In this document: positions 8,945 to 17,980 of the stretch, piece after piece | How positions within the stretch are numbered: position 1 is the first letter of the stretch | Layout: the number at the start of each line of letters is the position of its first letter | Assembly (NCBI RefSeq): GCF_900103605.1 | Contig: NZ_FNHY01000001.1 | Span: 434,001-498,000 of the forward strand | DNA: 64,000 nt | Reading direction: 5' to 3' | Source of the DNA: Psychrobacillus sp. OK028 | GTDB taxonomy: Bacteria > Bacillota > Bacilli > Bacillales_A > Planococcaceae | Translations under genes and position numbers: made by a program | The notes under the pieces: generated by a model | Seen by the model: the letters and a program-made list of their open reading frames with translations, nothing else | The model's database searches: none | Told to the model about the DNA's origin: nothing

Positions 8945-10294
8945 TTGTCATTTGAATTTCGATTACCAGATATCGGTGAAGGTATACATGAAGGTGAAAT
9001 TGTTAAGTGGTTTGTAAAACCAGGCGATGAAGTACAAGAGGACGATATTTTATGTGAAGTACAAAATGATAAAGCTGTTGTGGAAATTCCTTCTCCTGTA
9101 AAGGGAAAAGTTACAGAAGTTCTTGTAGAAGAAGGAACCGTAGCTATAGTTGGAGATGTACTTGTGAAGCTGGATGCACCTGGTTATGAGGACCTTAAAT
9201 TTAAAGGCGATCATAGTGATGAGGAAAAGACAGAAGCGCAAGTTCAGGCAACTGCAGAAAATGGTCAAGCTGTAGAAAAAGAAAAAGTAGAAACTCCTAA
9301 TAAAAATGAAGATACTGCTGATACTGCAACAGAAAAAACAGTAACTCAAGAACAACCAAAAGGTGATACACGTGTTATTGCAATGCCATCTGTTCGTAAA
9401 TTTGCTCGTGAAAATGAAGTAAATATTGTAGAAGTGAATGGTTCAGGTAAAAACGGACGCGTGTTAAAAGAAGATATTGAAGCATTCTTATCTGGAGATC
9501 AAACTTCAGCTAAAGAAGAAAAAGTAGAATCTACAAATGTGGAAGTTGAGCAATCACCAAAAGCTTCAGCACCAGTAACTTTTGAAGGTGAATTCCCAGA
9601 AACTAGAGAAAAACTTTCACCGATGCGTAAAGCAATCGCAAAAGCAATGGTACATTCCAAACATACAGCTCCACATGTTACATTAATGGATGAAGTAGAT
9701 GTAACTGAACTTGTTGCACACCGCAAAAAGTTCAAAGAAATTGCAGCTGAAAAAAATATCAAGTTAACTTACTTACCTTATGTAGTGAAGGCTTTAGTAA
9801 GTACACTTAGAGAATTCCCAGCGTTAAACACATCTTATGATGATGATACAAACGAGGTAATCCAAAAACATTACTTCAATATTGGTATCGCAGCAGATAC
9901 TGATAAAGGATTATTAGTACCAGTTATCAAAAATGCTGACCGTAAATCTGTATTTGCAATTTCAGACGAAATTAATACACTTGCAGGAAAAGCGCGTGAT
10001 GGTAAACTTGCTGCTGCTGAAATGAAAGGCGCATCTTGTTCTATTACCAATATTGGTTCAGCGGGCGGCCAATGGTTCACTCCAGTTATCAATCATCCAG
10101 AGGTTGCTATTTTAGGAATTGGTCGAATTTCCGAGAAACCTGTAATAAAAAATAGTGAAATTGTGGCTGCACCTGTGTTAGCATTATCATTGAGCTTTGA
10201 TCATCGAATGATCGATGGTGCGACTGCACAACACGCGTTGAACCATATGAAACGTTTGCTTAGCAGTCCAGAACTATTATTAATGGAGGCGTAA
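8945..10294 (+). CDS. pdhC: Pyruvate dehydrogenase E2, dihydrolipoamide acetyltransferase
   Basis: The 449-residue core of the complex, which transfers the acetyl group from lipoamide to CoA. One lipoyl domain (residues 1-80) carries the attachment lysine K43 in [11 protein letters not shown] flexible Glu/Lys/Ala-rich linker follows, then the E1/E3-binding domain (about 140-180) and the catalytic domain, which ends with [12 protein letters not shown]. The start is the TTG at 8945, giving [13 protein letters not shown] as in B. subtilis. AAAGGGTGA lies 5 nt upstream, and an in-frame GTG at 8936 falls inside that ribosome site. Confidence 0.96.
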   Translation: MSFEFRLPDIGEGIHEGEIVKWFVKPGDEVQEDDILCEVQNDKAVVEIPSPVKGKVTEVLVEEGTVAIVGDVLVKLDAPGYEDLKFKGDHSDEEKTEAQVQATAENGQAVEKEKVETPNKNEDTADTATEKTVTQEQPKGDTRVIAMPSVRKFARENEVNIVEVNGSGKNGRVLKEDIEAFLSGDQTSAKEEKVESTNVEVEQSPKASAPVTFEGEFPETREKLSPMRKAIAKAMVHSKHTAPHVTLMDEVDVTELVAHRKKFKEIAAEKNIKLTYLPYVVKALVSTLREFPALNTSYDDDTNEVIQKHYFNIGIAADTDKGLLVPVIKNADRKSVFAISDEINTLAGKARDGKLAAAEMKGASCSITNIGSAGGQWFTPVINHPEVAILGIGRISEKPVIKNSEIVAAPVLALSLSFDHRMIDGATAQHALNHMKRLLSSPELLLMEA

Positions 10295-10297
10295 AAA

Positions 10298-11710
10298 ATG
10301 GTAGTAGGAGATTTCCCAATCGAAACAGATACACTTGTAATAGGTTCAGGCCCTGGAGGATATGTTGCAGCTATTCGCGCAGCACAAACAGGACAAAAAG
10401 TTGTAGTTGTGGAAAAAGAACATATCGGAGGAGTTTGCTTAAACGTGGGATGTATTCCTTCAAAAGCATTAATCTCTGTTGGTCACCGTTTTGAACAAGC
10501 AAAACATGCTGATGATATGGGAATTACAGCTACAGATGTAACAATCGATTTCTCTAAATCACAAGCTTTCAAAGACAGTGTGGTAAAAAAACTAACTAGC
10601 GGTGTTTCTGGATTGTTAAAAGGAAACAACGTGGAAGTAGTAATGGGCGAAGCATATTTCGTTGATGCTAACACTGTTCGTGTAATGGATGAAAAATCTG
10701 CGCAAACATATACATTTAAAAATGCAATTATTGCAACAGGATCTCGTCCTGTAGAAATTCCAACTTTTAAATATTCTAAACGTGTATTAAACTCTACTGG
10801 TGCATTAAGTTTATCTGAAATTCCAGAGAACTTAGTTGTAATTGGTGGTGGATATATCGGTACTGAACTAGGTTCAGCATTTGCTAACTTAGGTTCAAAA
10901 GTTACTATTATTGAAGGTGGCGACGATATTCTAGCTGGCTTCGAAAAACAAATGACAACTATTGTTAAAAAAGGCTTGAAGAAAAAAGGCGTTGAAATAG
11001 CAGTAAAAGCATCTGCTAAAGGCGTAGAAGAGTCTGACACTGGCGTAGTAGTTACTTATGAAGTTGGCGGAGAAGAGAAAAAAGTTGAAGCTGATTACGT
11101 TTTAGTTACAGTAGGCCGTCGTCCAAATACAGATGAAATGGGTCTAGAAGAACTTGGCCTTAAATTCGCTGAGCGCGGATTATTAGAAGTAGACAAACAA
11201 TGTCGTACAAGCATTTCTAATATTTATGCTATTGGTGATATTGTAGCAGGTCCTCAACTTGCACATAAAGCATCTTACGAAGGAAAAATAGCTGCAGAAG
11301 CAATTGCTGGTCAAACTTCTGTTGTAGATTACTTAGCAATTCCTGCTGTCTGCTTTACAGATCCAGAAATGGCTACAGTTGGTCTAAATGAAGCGCAAGC
11401 TAAAGAACAAGGTTATGACGTTGCTGCTGGGAAATTCCCATTCGGCGCAAACGGTCGTGCTCTTGCTCTAAATGCTACTGATGGTTTCGTTAAACTTGTT
11501 TCTCGTAAAGAAGATGGTTTATTACTTGGAGCTCAAATTGTTGGTCAAGGTGCTTCGGATATGATCGCTGAACTAGGTTTAGCTATCGAAGCAGGAATGA
11601 CTGTAGAAGATATTGCAATGACTATTCATGCTCACCCAACTTTAGGTGAAATTGCAATGGAAGCTGCCGAAGTAGTTATGGGTCATCCAATTCATATTCT
11701 ATCTAAATAA
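10298..11710 (+). CDS. pdhD: Dihydrolipoyl dehydrogenase (E3)
   Basis: A 470-residue FAD flavoprotein that reoxidises dihydrolipoamide with NAD+; it serves pyruvate dehydrogenase and often other 2-oxoacid complexes. The FAD-binding [15 protein letters not shown] is near the N terminus. The redox disulfide is in [15 protein letters not shown], and the NAD-binding loop is [10 protein letters not shown]. The C-terminal HAHPTLGE supplies the catalytic His-Glu pair. It begins 3 nt after pdhC and ends the operon at a strong terminator. Confidence 0.97.
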   Translation: MVVGDFPIETDTLVIGSGPGGYVAAIRAAQTGQKVVVVEKEHIGGVCLNVGCIPSKALISVGHRFEQAKHADDMGITATDVTIDFSKSQAFKDSVVKKLTSGVSGLLKGNNVEVVMGEAYFVDANTVRVMDEKSAQTYTFKNAIIATGSRPVEIPTFKYSKRVLNSTGALSLSEIPENLVVIGGGYIGTELGSAFANLGSKVTIIEGGDDILAGFEKQMTTIVKKGLKKKGVEIAVKASAKGVEESDTGVVVTYEVGGEEKKVEADYVLVTVGRRPNTDEMGLEELGLKFAERGLLEVDKQCRTSISNIYAIGDIVAGPQLAHKASYEGKIAAEAIAGQTSVVDYLAIPAVCFTDPEMATVGLNEAQAKEQGYDVAAGKFPFGANGRALALNATDGFVKLVSRKEDGLLLGAQIVGQGASDMIAELGLAIEAGMTVEDIAMTIHAHPTLGEIAMEAAEVVMGHPIHILSK

Positions 11711-11718
11711 TTTTTCTT

Positions 11719-11753
11719 AAAAAGACTTGTCGCTTATGTGGCAAGTCTTTTTT
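11719..11753 (+). terminator. Terminator of the pdh operon
   Basis: AAAAAGACTTG and CAAGTCTTTTTT form an 11-bp stem with a 12-nt loop and a T run. Confidence 0.9.
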
Positions 11754-11769
11754 TATATCCATTTTGGGG

Positions 11770-11863
11770 TTAGTTGGAATAATGGGGCGTTTAGTTGGAA
11801 AAACGAATTGTTTAGTTGGAATTTTGATCATGTTAGTTGGAAAGATTAACGCTCAAGTTGGAA
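11770..11863. repeat. Array of TTAGTTGGAA motif with exact 21-bp period (5 units)
   Basis: TTAGTTGGAA occurs at 11770, 11791, 11812 and 11833, with a variant CAAGTTGGAA at 11854. All steps are exactly 21 bp, while the 11-nt stretches between cores differ. The frame happens to be open and would read as LVG heptads, but it lacks a ribosome site and is best seen as non-coding. It sits between the pdh terminator and the deacetylase gene. A related array in inverse orientation occurs at 59949-60021. Confidence 0.92.
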
Positions 11864-11957
11864 TAGTAATTTTATTCCATCAAATTTGGATAAAAGTAGT
11901 AATAATATACCCTACTATCCAACTCTTTCACCTGTTAAAATATAGTGGAAGGGACAG

Positions 11958-12779
11958 GTGTTTAGATTGAAACTTACGACTTGGATAATGTCAGCGATAA
12001 TATTACTTGGACTTTCTGCATGCAGCAATGTAGATGAAAAACCAGAAGTAGAAAAAGAAACCGAGGAAACAACCCCAGTATCACAAGAGCCTGTAGAAGA
12101 AGTGGAAGAGGCAGTTGAGGAAGAAGTAATTGTGGAGGAGACTGAACCACTATACCATTTGAACGAAGCAAACTGGACTCTCGAGCCGATTAAAGATGCA
12201 AATCCGAAAGCAGTGTTACTGACAATCGATGATGCTCCTGATCGATACGCAGTAGAAATGGCAAAAACATTGAAAGAGTTAAATGCACCGGCTATCTTTT
12301 TCGTAAATGGACACTTTATTAATACGGATGAGGAAAAAGCTAATTTAAAGGCAATATACGATATGGGATTTTCTATTGGAAATCATACTCAAACACATGT
12401 AAATTTAAAAGATAGCTCTGAAGAACAGCAAAAGGATGAAATTTTGAAAGTTAATGAAACAGTAGAAGAGGTTATAGGTGAAAAGCCTAAGTTTTTCCGT
12501 GCTCCTTTCGGAGTTAATACCGATTTTAGTAGGTCTCTTGTTTCGCAAGAAGGGATGCTTTTAATGAATTGGACGTACGGATATGACTGGGAAAAACAAT
12601 ACATGGATGCAGCGAGTTTAACAGATATTATGGTGAATACTGAATATCTGACGAATGGTGCAAATTTATTAATGCATGATCGTGAGTGGACTGCAGATGC
12701 TCTACGAGGTATTGTTGAGGAATTACGTGCAAAAGATTACGATTTTATTGATCCAACAACGATTAAAGGAATTGAATAA
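11958..12779 (+). CDS. Lipoprotein polysaccharide deacetylase (NodB homology)
   Basis: A 273-residue secreted, membrane-tethered carbohydrate esterase family 4 enzyme, probably deacetylating a cell-wall glycan. A signal peptide ends in the lipobox LGLSAC. A Glu-rich linker of about 50 residues follows, then the NodB domain. The metal and catalytic motifs are TIDDAPDR (motif 1), GNHTQTHVNL (motif 2), RAPFG (motif 3) and LMHDRE (motif 5). Motif 1 has Ala where TFDDGP enzymes have Gly. The start is GTG at 11958 after GGAAGGG, or possibly TTG at 11967. It is not in the B. subtilis locus and is transcribed alone. Confidence 0.85.
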   Translation: MFRLKLTTWIMSAIILLGLSACSNVDEKPEVEKETEETTPVSQEPVEEVEEAVEEEVIVEETEPLYHLNEANWTLEPIKDANPKAVLLTIDDAPDRYAVEMAKTLKELNAPAIFFVNGHFINTDEEKANLKAIYDMGFSIGNHTQTHVNLKDSSEEQQKDEILKVNETVEEVIGEKPKFFRAPFGVNTDFSRSLVSQEGMLLMNWTYGYDWEKQYMDAASLTDIMVNTEYLTNGANLLMHDREWTADALRGIVEELRAKDYDFIDPTTIKGIE

Positions 12780-12782
12780 TCT

Positions 12783-12817
12783 AAACACCTTTGGAATATT
12801 TCAAAGGTGTTTTTTTA
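12783..12817 (+). terminator. Terminator after the deacetylase gene
   Basis: AAACACCTTTG and CAAAGGTGTTT bracket a short loop, followed by a T run. Confidence 0.85.
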
Positions 12818-12888
12818 CATAGACAATGTGTTTTATTAGGCGTAAAATTATTCCCTATATATCTATGAGTATGTAGGAGGTGGCATAT

Positions 12889-13266
12889 ATGGTTAAATTT
12901 ATACGAATTGTTTTCCAAGTATTTATCTTATATTTATTTTCATTTGTTGGATCTTGGGTTGTAGATAGCTTTTCTCTTCAATTTCCGGGAAGTATTGTTG
13001 GTTTAATATTACTTTTTGTTTGTTTGTATTTTAAAATCGTACCGGTTCAATTTATAAAAGATGGAGCTGGATTTTTATTAGCATTTCTCGCTTTGTTTTT
13101 TGTACCCGCTACAGTCGGAATTATGGAATATCCAGAAATTTTCTCATGGGTTGGTTTAGGAATTATTTTATCCATAGCCATTAGCACGATTATAAGTATT
13201 GTTGTTTCTGGTAAGTTTTGCCAGTACTTGGAGAAAAAACTTTTAGAAAAGGAGCAGGTTGAATGA
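12889..13266 (+). CDS. CidA/LrgA (PftA)-family membrane protein
   Basis: A 125-residue integral membrane protein with four predicted hydrophobic helices, of the holin-like CidA/LrgA family. FPGSIVGLILLF and the LAFLALFFVPATVGIM segment are typical. The start is the ATG at 12889 after a very good TAGGAGGTGG. It overlaps the next gene by ATGA, forming the usual small plus large subunit pair. In B. subtilis the related YsbA/PftA acts with PftB as a pyruvate transporter. Its location just after the pdh operon makes that function more likely here than murein hydrolase control, but this is an inference. Confidence 0.82.
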   Translation: MVKFIRIVFQVFILYLFSFVGSWVVDSFSLQFPGSIVGLILLFVCLYFKIVPVQFIKDGAGFLLAFLALFFVPATVGIMEYPEIFSWVGLGIILSIAISTIISIVVSGKFCQYLEKKLLEKEQVE

Positions 13267-13937
13267 TAGCAGTTCTGATGATAATAGGAACGATCGTTCT
13301 CTTTTATTTAATGACTATCGTTTATAAAAGATTTACCTATCCGTTATTGATCCCTATTTTCTCTACTACGGTATTGCTTGTTCTCATATTAGTTACGAAT
13401 AATATACCTTATGATACATATATGTCGGGTGGAAAGTGGATAAATGAATTATTAGGTCCGGCTGTTGTTAGTATGGCCTATCCTCTATATATTCATCGTG
13501 AGAAAATTATTAAATATAAGGTTCCAATTATTTTGAGTGTATTATGTGCTCTTCTTTCTGGTTTGGTTAGCATCACTGTATTATCTAGGTTGTTGTCATT
13601 TGAGGAACATGTTTTATTATCATTATTACCGAAATCCATTACTACACCAGTTGCTATCCCGATTAGTGAGGCAGTAGGTGGGGTTCCGACATTAACAGCT
13701 GTGTTTGTTATTTTCGCGGGGTTAGTAGGAGCCATACTTGGACCAATTATCTTCCGAGTCTGTCGTATCGACCAAGCGATAAGTCGCGGGATATCTGTAG
13801 GGAGTGCATCGCATGGTATTGGTGTTTCCAAACTTACGGAATATGGTGAGGAAACGTTGACAATGGGATCTGTATCAATGACTTTAAGTGCGATATTAGG
13901 GTCCTTTGTATGCCCGTTGTTTGCGCTATTAATCTAA
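13263..13937 (+). CDS. LrgB/CidB (PftB)-family membrane protein
   Basis: A 224-residue polytopic partner of the preceding gene, translationally coupled through a 4-nt ATGA overlap. It has about six to seven hydrophobic helices. The family-typical segments LLPKSITTPVAIPISE and GSASHGIGVSKL are clear. It is probably the large subunit of a pyruvate transporter of the PftAB type, or of an LrgAB-like system. No LytST-type two-component regulator gene is visible nearby. Confidence 0.87.
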   Translation: MIAVLMIIGTIVLFYLMTIVYKRFTYPLLIPIFSTTVLLVLILVTNNIPYDTYMSGGKWINELLGPAVVSMAYPLYIHREKIIKYKVPIILSVLCALLSGLVSITVLSRLLSFEEHVLLSLLPKSITTPVAIPISEAVGGVPTLTAVFVIFAGLVGAILGPIIFRVCRIDQAISRGISVGSASHGIGVSKLTEYGEETLTMGSVSMTLSAILGSFVCPLFALLI

Positions 13938-13958
13938 TAATTCTCTGTTAAAGAATGC

Positions 13959-13990
13959 AAAGAGGAACCCCTATTTAGGAGTTCCTCTTT
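13959..13990. terminator. Bidirectional terminator (lrgB-like / speA)
   Basis: A 10-bp stem AAAGAGGAAC / GTTCCTCTTT between convergent genes. Confidence 0.85.
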
Positions 13991-13996
13991 AGTTAT

Positions 13997-15466
13997 TTAA
14001 AATATTGCTTGATGTTCTTTTATAACCTGAATCATTTCAAGTGTGTCGTCTTCGGGACCTTGCACGGGTAGGCCAGCTTCAATATTCATCGTAATATAAT
14101 CGATATTACCTTGCGTAATTATTTCCCCGGGAATAAAAATCGGAATGCCAGGTGGATAGACCATCACGAATTCTGCAGATATACGTCCACTTGCTTCTTT
14201 TAATGGAATAGACTCTGTAGCTGCATAAAAAGCATCTCTTGGTGACATAGCAAGTCCAGGAATTTCGGGAAGTGTAACAGATGGCTCCACGACTACAGCA
14301 TCTGATTCGTGAGCAGCTACCATTCTTGAAAGAGCATTTACGAGTAGATTAACTTCTTTTTTTGTATCTCCAAGCGTTATTAGGCATAGTATATTATACA
14401 AATCCGAAAGTTCTACTTCTATATTTGCTTTTTCTCTTAACCAAATTTCAGCATCATATCCTGTCATTCCTAAATCTTTTACACTTATTAAAAGCTTAGT
14501 TGGGTCCATATCAAACGTAGCGGACGTTTGTAATATTTCTTCCCCAACACAGCGAATATGTGGGATTGCGTTAATCCGTTTTCGAGTATCTTTTGCAAGT
14601 CGAATAGCATCGCCGATTAAATCCTCTCCATGAATGGCTAACTGACGACGTGCAGTATCCAATGATGCAAGCAACGGGTAAGACGTAGAAGTTGTCGTTA
14701 GCATGGACAAGATAGACTGAACACGTTTAGTCGAAACTAAACCCTCTTTGACATTAAGTATAGAGCTTTGTGTCATCGATCCACCTAATTTGTGGACAGA
14801 GGTAGCAGCCATATCTGCACCAGCTTGCATTGCAGAAATAGGAAGCGAATTATGAAAATGAATATGAACGCCATGTGCTTCGTCTACTACTACAGGAATT
14901 CCCTTTGCATGAGAAAGTTCTACAATTCTTTTAAGATCTGCAGCTAAACCAAAATAAGTAGGATTAATCACTAATAATCCTTTTGCATCTGGATGAGCCT
15001 CTAAGGCTTTCTCCACTGACTCTACGGAAATACCATGAGAGATTCCTAATTCTTTATCTACCTCTGGATGAATAAAAACTGGTATTGCTCCTGCAAATAC
15101 AATAGCAGACATAATCGATTTATGGACATTTCGTGGAACAAGAATTTTATCTCCAGGTCCACAGATTGTAAGTATCATAGTCATAATAGCACCACTTGTC
15201 CCTTGAACAGAGAAAAAAGTTTCATCGGCTCCAAATGCTTCTGCTGCCAATTGTTGTGCTTGTTTAATAACCCCTTTAGGAGAATGTAGATCGTCTAAAG
15301 GTGCGATATTGATCAAATCTATTGAAAGTACATTATCTCCAACGAACTCTCGAAACGCAGGATCCATTCCTTTTCCTTTTTTGTGTCCAGGAATATGAAA
15401 CTGGATTGGATGACGATTACGATGCTTTAGTAATGCATCGAATAATGGAGTTTCTAATTGTGACAA
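13997..15466 (-). CDS. speA: Arginine decarboxylase (Orn/Lys/Arg decarboxylase class I)
   Basis: A 489-residue PLP enzyme that converts arginine to agmatine, the first step of polyamine synthesis in Bacillales. The PLP lysine is in TSVHKLGGS. The sequence follows B. subtilis SpeA closely along its whole length (for example QFHIPGHKKG, DEAHGVHIHFH and PPGIPIFIPGE). The start is a TTG at 15466 giving MSQLETPL, with AAGGTGG 8 nt upstream; an out-of-frame ATG at 15473 is not used. An extended -10 TGCTATAAT lies at 15516-15508. Agmatinase and spermidine synthase genes are not in the window. Confidence 0.95.
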   Translation of the reverse strand: MSQLETPLFDALLKHRNRHPIQFHIPGHKKGKGMDPAFREFVGDNVLSIDLINIAPLDDLHSPKGVIKQAQQLAAEAFGADETFFSVQGTSGAIMTMILTICGPGDKILVPRNVHKSIMSAIVFAGAIPVFIHPEVDKELGISHGISVESVEKALEAHPDAKGLLVINPTYFGLAADLKRIVELSHAKGIPVVVDEAHGVHIHFHNSLPISAMQAGADMAATSVHKLGGSMTQSSILNVKEGLVSTKRVQSILSMLTTTSTSYPLLASLDTARRQLAIHGEDLIGDAIRLAKDTRKRINAIPHIRCVGEEILQTSATFDMDPTKLLISVKDLGMTGYDAEIWLREKANIEVELSDLYNILCLITLGDTKKEVNLLVNALSRMVAAHESDAVVVEPSVTLPEIPGLAMSPRDAFYAATESIPLKEASGRISAEFVMVYPPGIPIFIPGEIITQGNIDYITMNIEAGLPVQGPEDDTLEMIQVIKEHQAIF

Positions 15467-15507
15467 CGTTCATACCACCTTAAGTTAAAATTTTTAAAAC
15501 AAAAGAA

Positions 15508-15516
15508 ATTATAGCA
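15508..15516 (-). promoter_or_regulatory. Extended -10 promoter of speA
   Basis: TGCTATAAT on the minus strand, about 42 nt before the speA start. The -35 region is poor, which suits an extended -10 promoter. Confidence 0.5.
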
Positions 15517-15607
15517 TCTCATGTTCATTAATACTATTAAAAATTATTGCAGTTTGTATCAATCGTAGAATTTTATTACACTATTAATATATGGGAGGGA
15601 GTAAGAA

Positions 15608-16564
15608 ATGACTTTTAGAACTAGGGTAACAGAATTGTTAGGTACAAAGCTTCCAATTATTCAAGGTGGTCTAGCTTATTTAGCATACTCTGATTTATGT
15701 GCAGCAGTCTCAAATGCTGGGGGACTAGGGCAAGTTACAGCAATGAGCTTGAAAACACCAGAAGAGCTAAGGGAGGAAATACATAAAGTAAGGAAATTAA
15801 CGGATAAACCTTTTGGAGTGAACTTTGCTATTGGTCAAACAGGTAGACCTTATGAACATATGCTACAAGTTGCAATCGAGGAGGAAGTTCCAGTAATATC
15901 GATGACTGGAGGGAACCCAGCTCCAATTTTAGACAAACTAGCAAATACATCGATTAAAAAACTAGTTTTAGTTGCAGCTAAACGACAGGCTCAAAAGGCA
16001 GAACAGCTGGGAGCAGATGCAGTAATGGTCGTTGGACAAGAAGGTGGAGGACATCTTGGTAGAGATGATGTAGGTTCTATCGTACTTATCCCTCAAGTGG
16101 TCGATGCTGTGTCCATTCCGGTTATTGCTTCTGGTGGTATTGCTGATGGTCGTGGATGGATGGCTGCTCATGCACTTGGAGCAGAAGGAATTGAGATGGG
16201 GACAAGGTTCATTGCTACAAAAGAATGTGTGCATGCATCGGCTGCCTATCAAAATTCACTTATAAATAGTGGAGAAATGGACACAGTAGTTATTAAGAAA
16301 TCTATTGGAGCTCCAGCAAGAGCTATTAAAAATAGTTGGACAGAAACAATTTTAAGTATTGAAAAAGAGAATCCAACATATGATGCTCTTAAGGACTACA
16401 TTAGCGGTGAGGCAAATAAGCAATTCATTTATGAAGGCGATGAACAAAAAGGATTTGGATGGGCAGGCCAATCTGTCGGTTTAATCGAAGATATACCTTC
16501 CGTACAAGAACTGTTTAATCGGATGGAAAAACAAGCGTTGGACATACGAAATATGTGGAAATAA
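15608..16564 (+). CDS. NAD(P)H-dependent flavin oxidoreductase / nitronate monooxygenase family
   Basis: A 318-residue FMN-binding TIM-barrel protein of the 2-nitropropane dioxygenase / FabK superfamily. LPIIQGGLAYLAYSDL near the start, the phosphate-binding GGHLGRDD and PVIASGGIADG segments, and the GTRFIATKE segment are typical. Members include nitronate monooxygenases, FabK-type enoyl-ACP reductases and B. subtilis YrpB. The substrate cannot be assigned. GGGAGGGAG precedes the ATG. It is followed 16 nt later by yktA, so the two probably share a transcript. It is not at this position in B. subtilis. Confidence 0.82.
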   Translation: MTFRTRVTELLGTKLPIIQGGLAYLAYSDLCAAVSNAGGLGQVTAMSLKTPEELREEIHKVRKLTDKPFGVNFAIGQTGRPYEHMLQVAIEEEVPVISMTGGNPAPILDKLANTSIKKLVLVAAKRQAQKAEQLGADAVMVVGQEGGGHLGRDDVGSIVLIPQVVDAVSIPVIASGGIADGRGWMAAHALGAEGIEMGTRFIATKECVHASAAYQNSLINSGEMDTVVIKKSIGAPARAIKNSWTETILSIEKENPTYDALKDYISGEANKQFIYEGDEQKGFGWAGQSVGLIEDIPSVQELFNRMEKQALDIRNMWK

Positions 16565-16580
16565 TAGGAGGTAGTAACAG

Positions 16581-16850
16581 ATGGAGTACACATACCCTTT
16601 TTCATTAGACTGGTCTACAGAAGAAATTGTTGATGTTGTGCAATTTTTTGAAGCAATAGAAAAAGCATATGAAAATGGCATCAAACGTGAGGAACTTATG
16701 AAAAGATACCGAAGATTTAAAGAAATAGTGCCTTCTATTGCGGAAGAAAAAACATACTTTCGTGAATTTGAAAAAGAAAGTGGTTATGTGAGTTTCCCTA
16801 TTATTAAAAAGATGAAAGAGCAACCGGACGGCGCTATCATCAAGGGATAA
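16581..16850 (+). CDS. yktA: YktA, UPF0223 family protein
   Basis: An 89-residue cytosolic helical protein of unknown function. The opening [20 protein letters not shown] and the central [15 protein letters not shown] are hallmarks of UPF0223. A strong TAGGAGGTAG ribosome site lies upstream. It is placed next to yktB and close to suhB, as in B. subtilis. Confidence 0.9.
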   Translation: MEYTYPFSLDWSTEEIVDVVQFFEAIEKAYENGIKREELMKRYRRFKEIVPSIAEEKTYFREFEKESGYVSFPIIKKMKEQPDGAIIKG

Positions 16851-16856
16851 GAAATG

Positions 16857-16884
16857 CCTCCTATACCCGAATAAGTATAGGAGG
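16857..16884. terminator. Hairpin between convergent yktA and yktB
   Basis: A 10-bp inverted repeat CCTCCTATAC / GTATAGGAGG with an 8-nt loop. The T tract is weak on both sides. Confidence 0.6.
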
Positions 16885-16891
16885 ATATAAT

Positions 16892-17521
16892 TTATTTCAT
16901 CTGAATCATCGTTTTATAAATTGGTATTAAATGATCAAATGTTTCTTCCGCCATTTTTAAAAACTCATCCTCGGAAAGTTGCACTGCTTCTTCCTTACTA
17001 ATATGACGACCCACTAAAAATTCTGCCTTTTTTACATCTCTTAATCGCACTAACAATTGCTCGAGGCCAACTTTCTTTTCCTTTTTTAATAAGGACGCTT
17101 CTGGTTTCATATGGTCACCAGAAACAATAAAATCTGCAGGCAGTTTGTTAAATAATCCTTTTTTCTTTAATAATCTTTCCGCAATGGCTACTTTATCTGG
17201 TGCTTCATAAATTACCGCCAATATGATGAAAGCATGGCTGCCCCATAATCCTATTTGGAAATGTGGTAAAGCTTTATATCCTCTTTTATAAGGTGCAAAT
17301 GCGACCCAGCTATCCTTCGGAGGATTCACAGATCGTCTCGCATGTTTTGCTACATGCGGATAGTATTCAGATCCAAGTATTGTAGAAAAATAATGGCTAT
17401 AATGATTGCCTAATTCCTCAAATTTAGGTCTGACCTTTTCGATTAATGCAGCCATTCTGTTTTCAAGTCCATCTATTTGAAAAACATTAAAATCATCTTC
17501 TGTCCAAAATGTTTTGCTCAT
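16892..17521 (-). CDS. yktB: YktB, DUF1054 family protein
   Basis: A 209-residue cytosolic protein of the YktB/DUF1054 family, close to the B. subtilis length of 212. Family features include WVAFAPYKRGYKALPHFQIG and LWGSHAFI. The fold is known from structural genomics but no function is established. AAAGGAG precedes the ATG at a normal distance. It is transcribed alone on the minus strand. Confidence 0.9.
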   Translation of the reverse strand: MSKTFWTEDDFNVFQIDGLENRMAALIEKVRPKFEELGNHYSHYFSTILGSEYYPHVAKHARRSVNPPKDSWVAFAPYKRGYKALPHFQIGLWGSHAFIILAVIYEAPDKVAIAERLLKKKGLFNKLPADFIVSGDHMKPEASLLKKEKKVGLEQLLVRLRDVKKAEFLVGRHISKEEAVQLSEDEFLKMAEETFDHLIPIYKTMIQMK

Positions 17522-17678
17522 ATGTAAACTCCTTTCAACTTCTATGTTTATTTTATAGGAAATTTGGGTAAAAATCTTGTAAGTAGTATTTTTCAGTAGA
17601 CATTATTCTTATGGTAGCATATTTTATTATAAAGAATGTTCTGAATATTACGATATAAAATTAGAAGGGGTGGTAGTG

Positions 17679-17876
17679 ATGAGACAGGTAGTGCATATTA
17701 TTCGAAAAGAAGACATGGAAAAAGAAAAAATCCATACATTAAAAATGGAATTAGACTATGAGTTAGCAACTTTATATGATGCGATGACAAGCAACAATGA
17801 TAAAGAAATTACAGCTTCTAAAACTCGATTAGCTGAGATTCACCAGCTTTTGGAGGAACTCAATGCTCTCGATTAA
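17679..17876 (+). CDS. ykzI: YkzI-like small protein
   Basis: A 65-residue soluble helical protein, almost entirely coiled-coil in character with Glu/Lys-rich stretches and the ending LLEELNALD. Its place between yktB and suhB and its length match the small B. subtilis gene ykzI. GAAGGGGTGG lies upstream, and the ATG at 17679 is preferred over the GTG codons that overlap the ribosome site. Function is unknown. Confidence 0.65.
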   Translation: MRQVVHIIRKEDMEKEKIHTLKMELDYELATLYDAMTSNNDKEITASKTRLAEIHQLLEELNALD

Positions 17877-17900
17877 TGTTCCAATCATAGGAGTACCTTG

Positions 17901-17939
17901 AAAAACACCTGCTAATGAAAAGACAGCTGGTGTTTTTTT
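17901..17939 (+). terminator. Terminator after ykzI
   Basis: AAAAACACCTGCT and AGCTGGTGTTTTTT form a stem with one mismatch, followed by T residues. Confidence 0.85.
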
Positions 17940-17980
17940 CTTTATACTAAGAGAATAGGCAATAAGAAGGGGTGGAAAAA

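Noticed and set aside
9050-9355. 101-residue antisense frame in pdhC
   Set aside because: It is composed of Phe/Tyr/Ser-rich codons mirroring the Glu/Lys-rich linker of E2 and has no start signals.
10483-11040. 185-codon open frame antisense to pdhD
   Set aside because: It lies fully within pdhD, has no ribosome site and reads as a low-complexity shadow of the codon usage of the real gene.
11764-11970. 68-residue LVG-repeat protein
   Set aside because: There is no ribosome site, and the frame is a by-product of the 21-bp DNA repeat; the array at 59949 gives the same heptads on the opposite strand.
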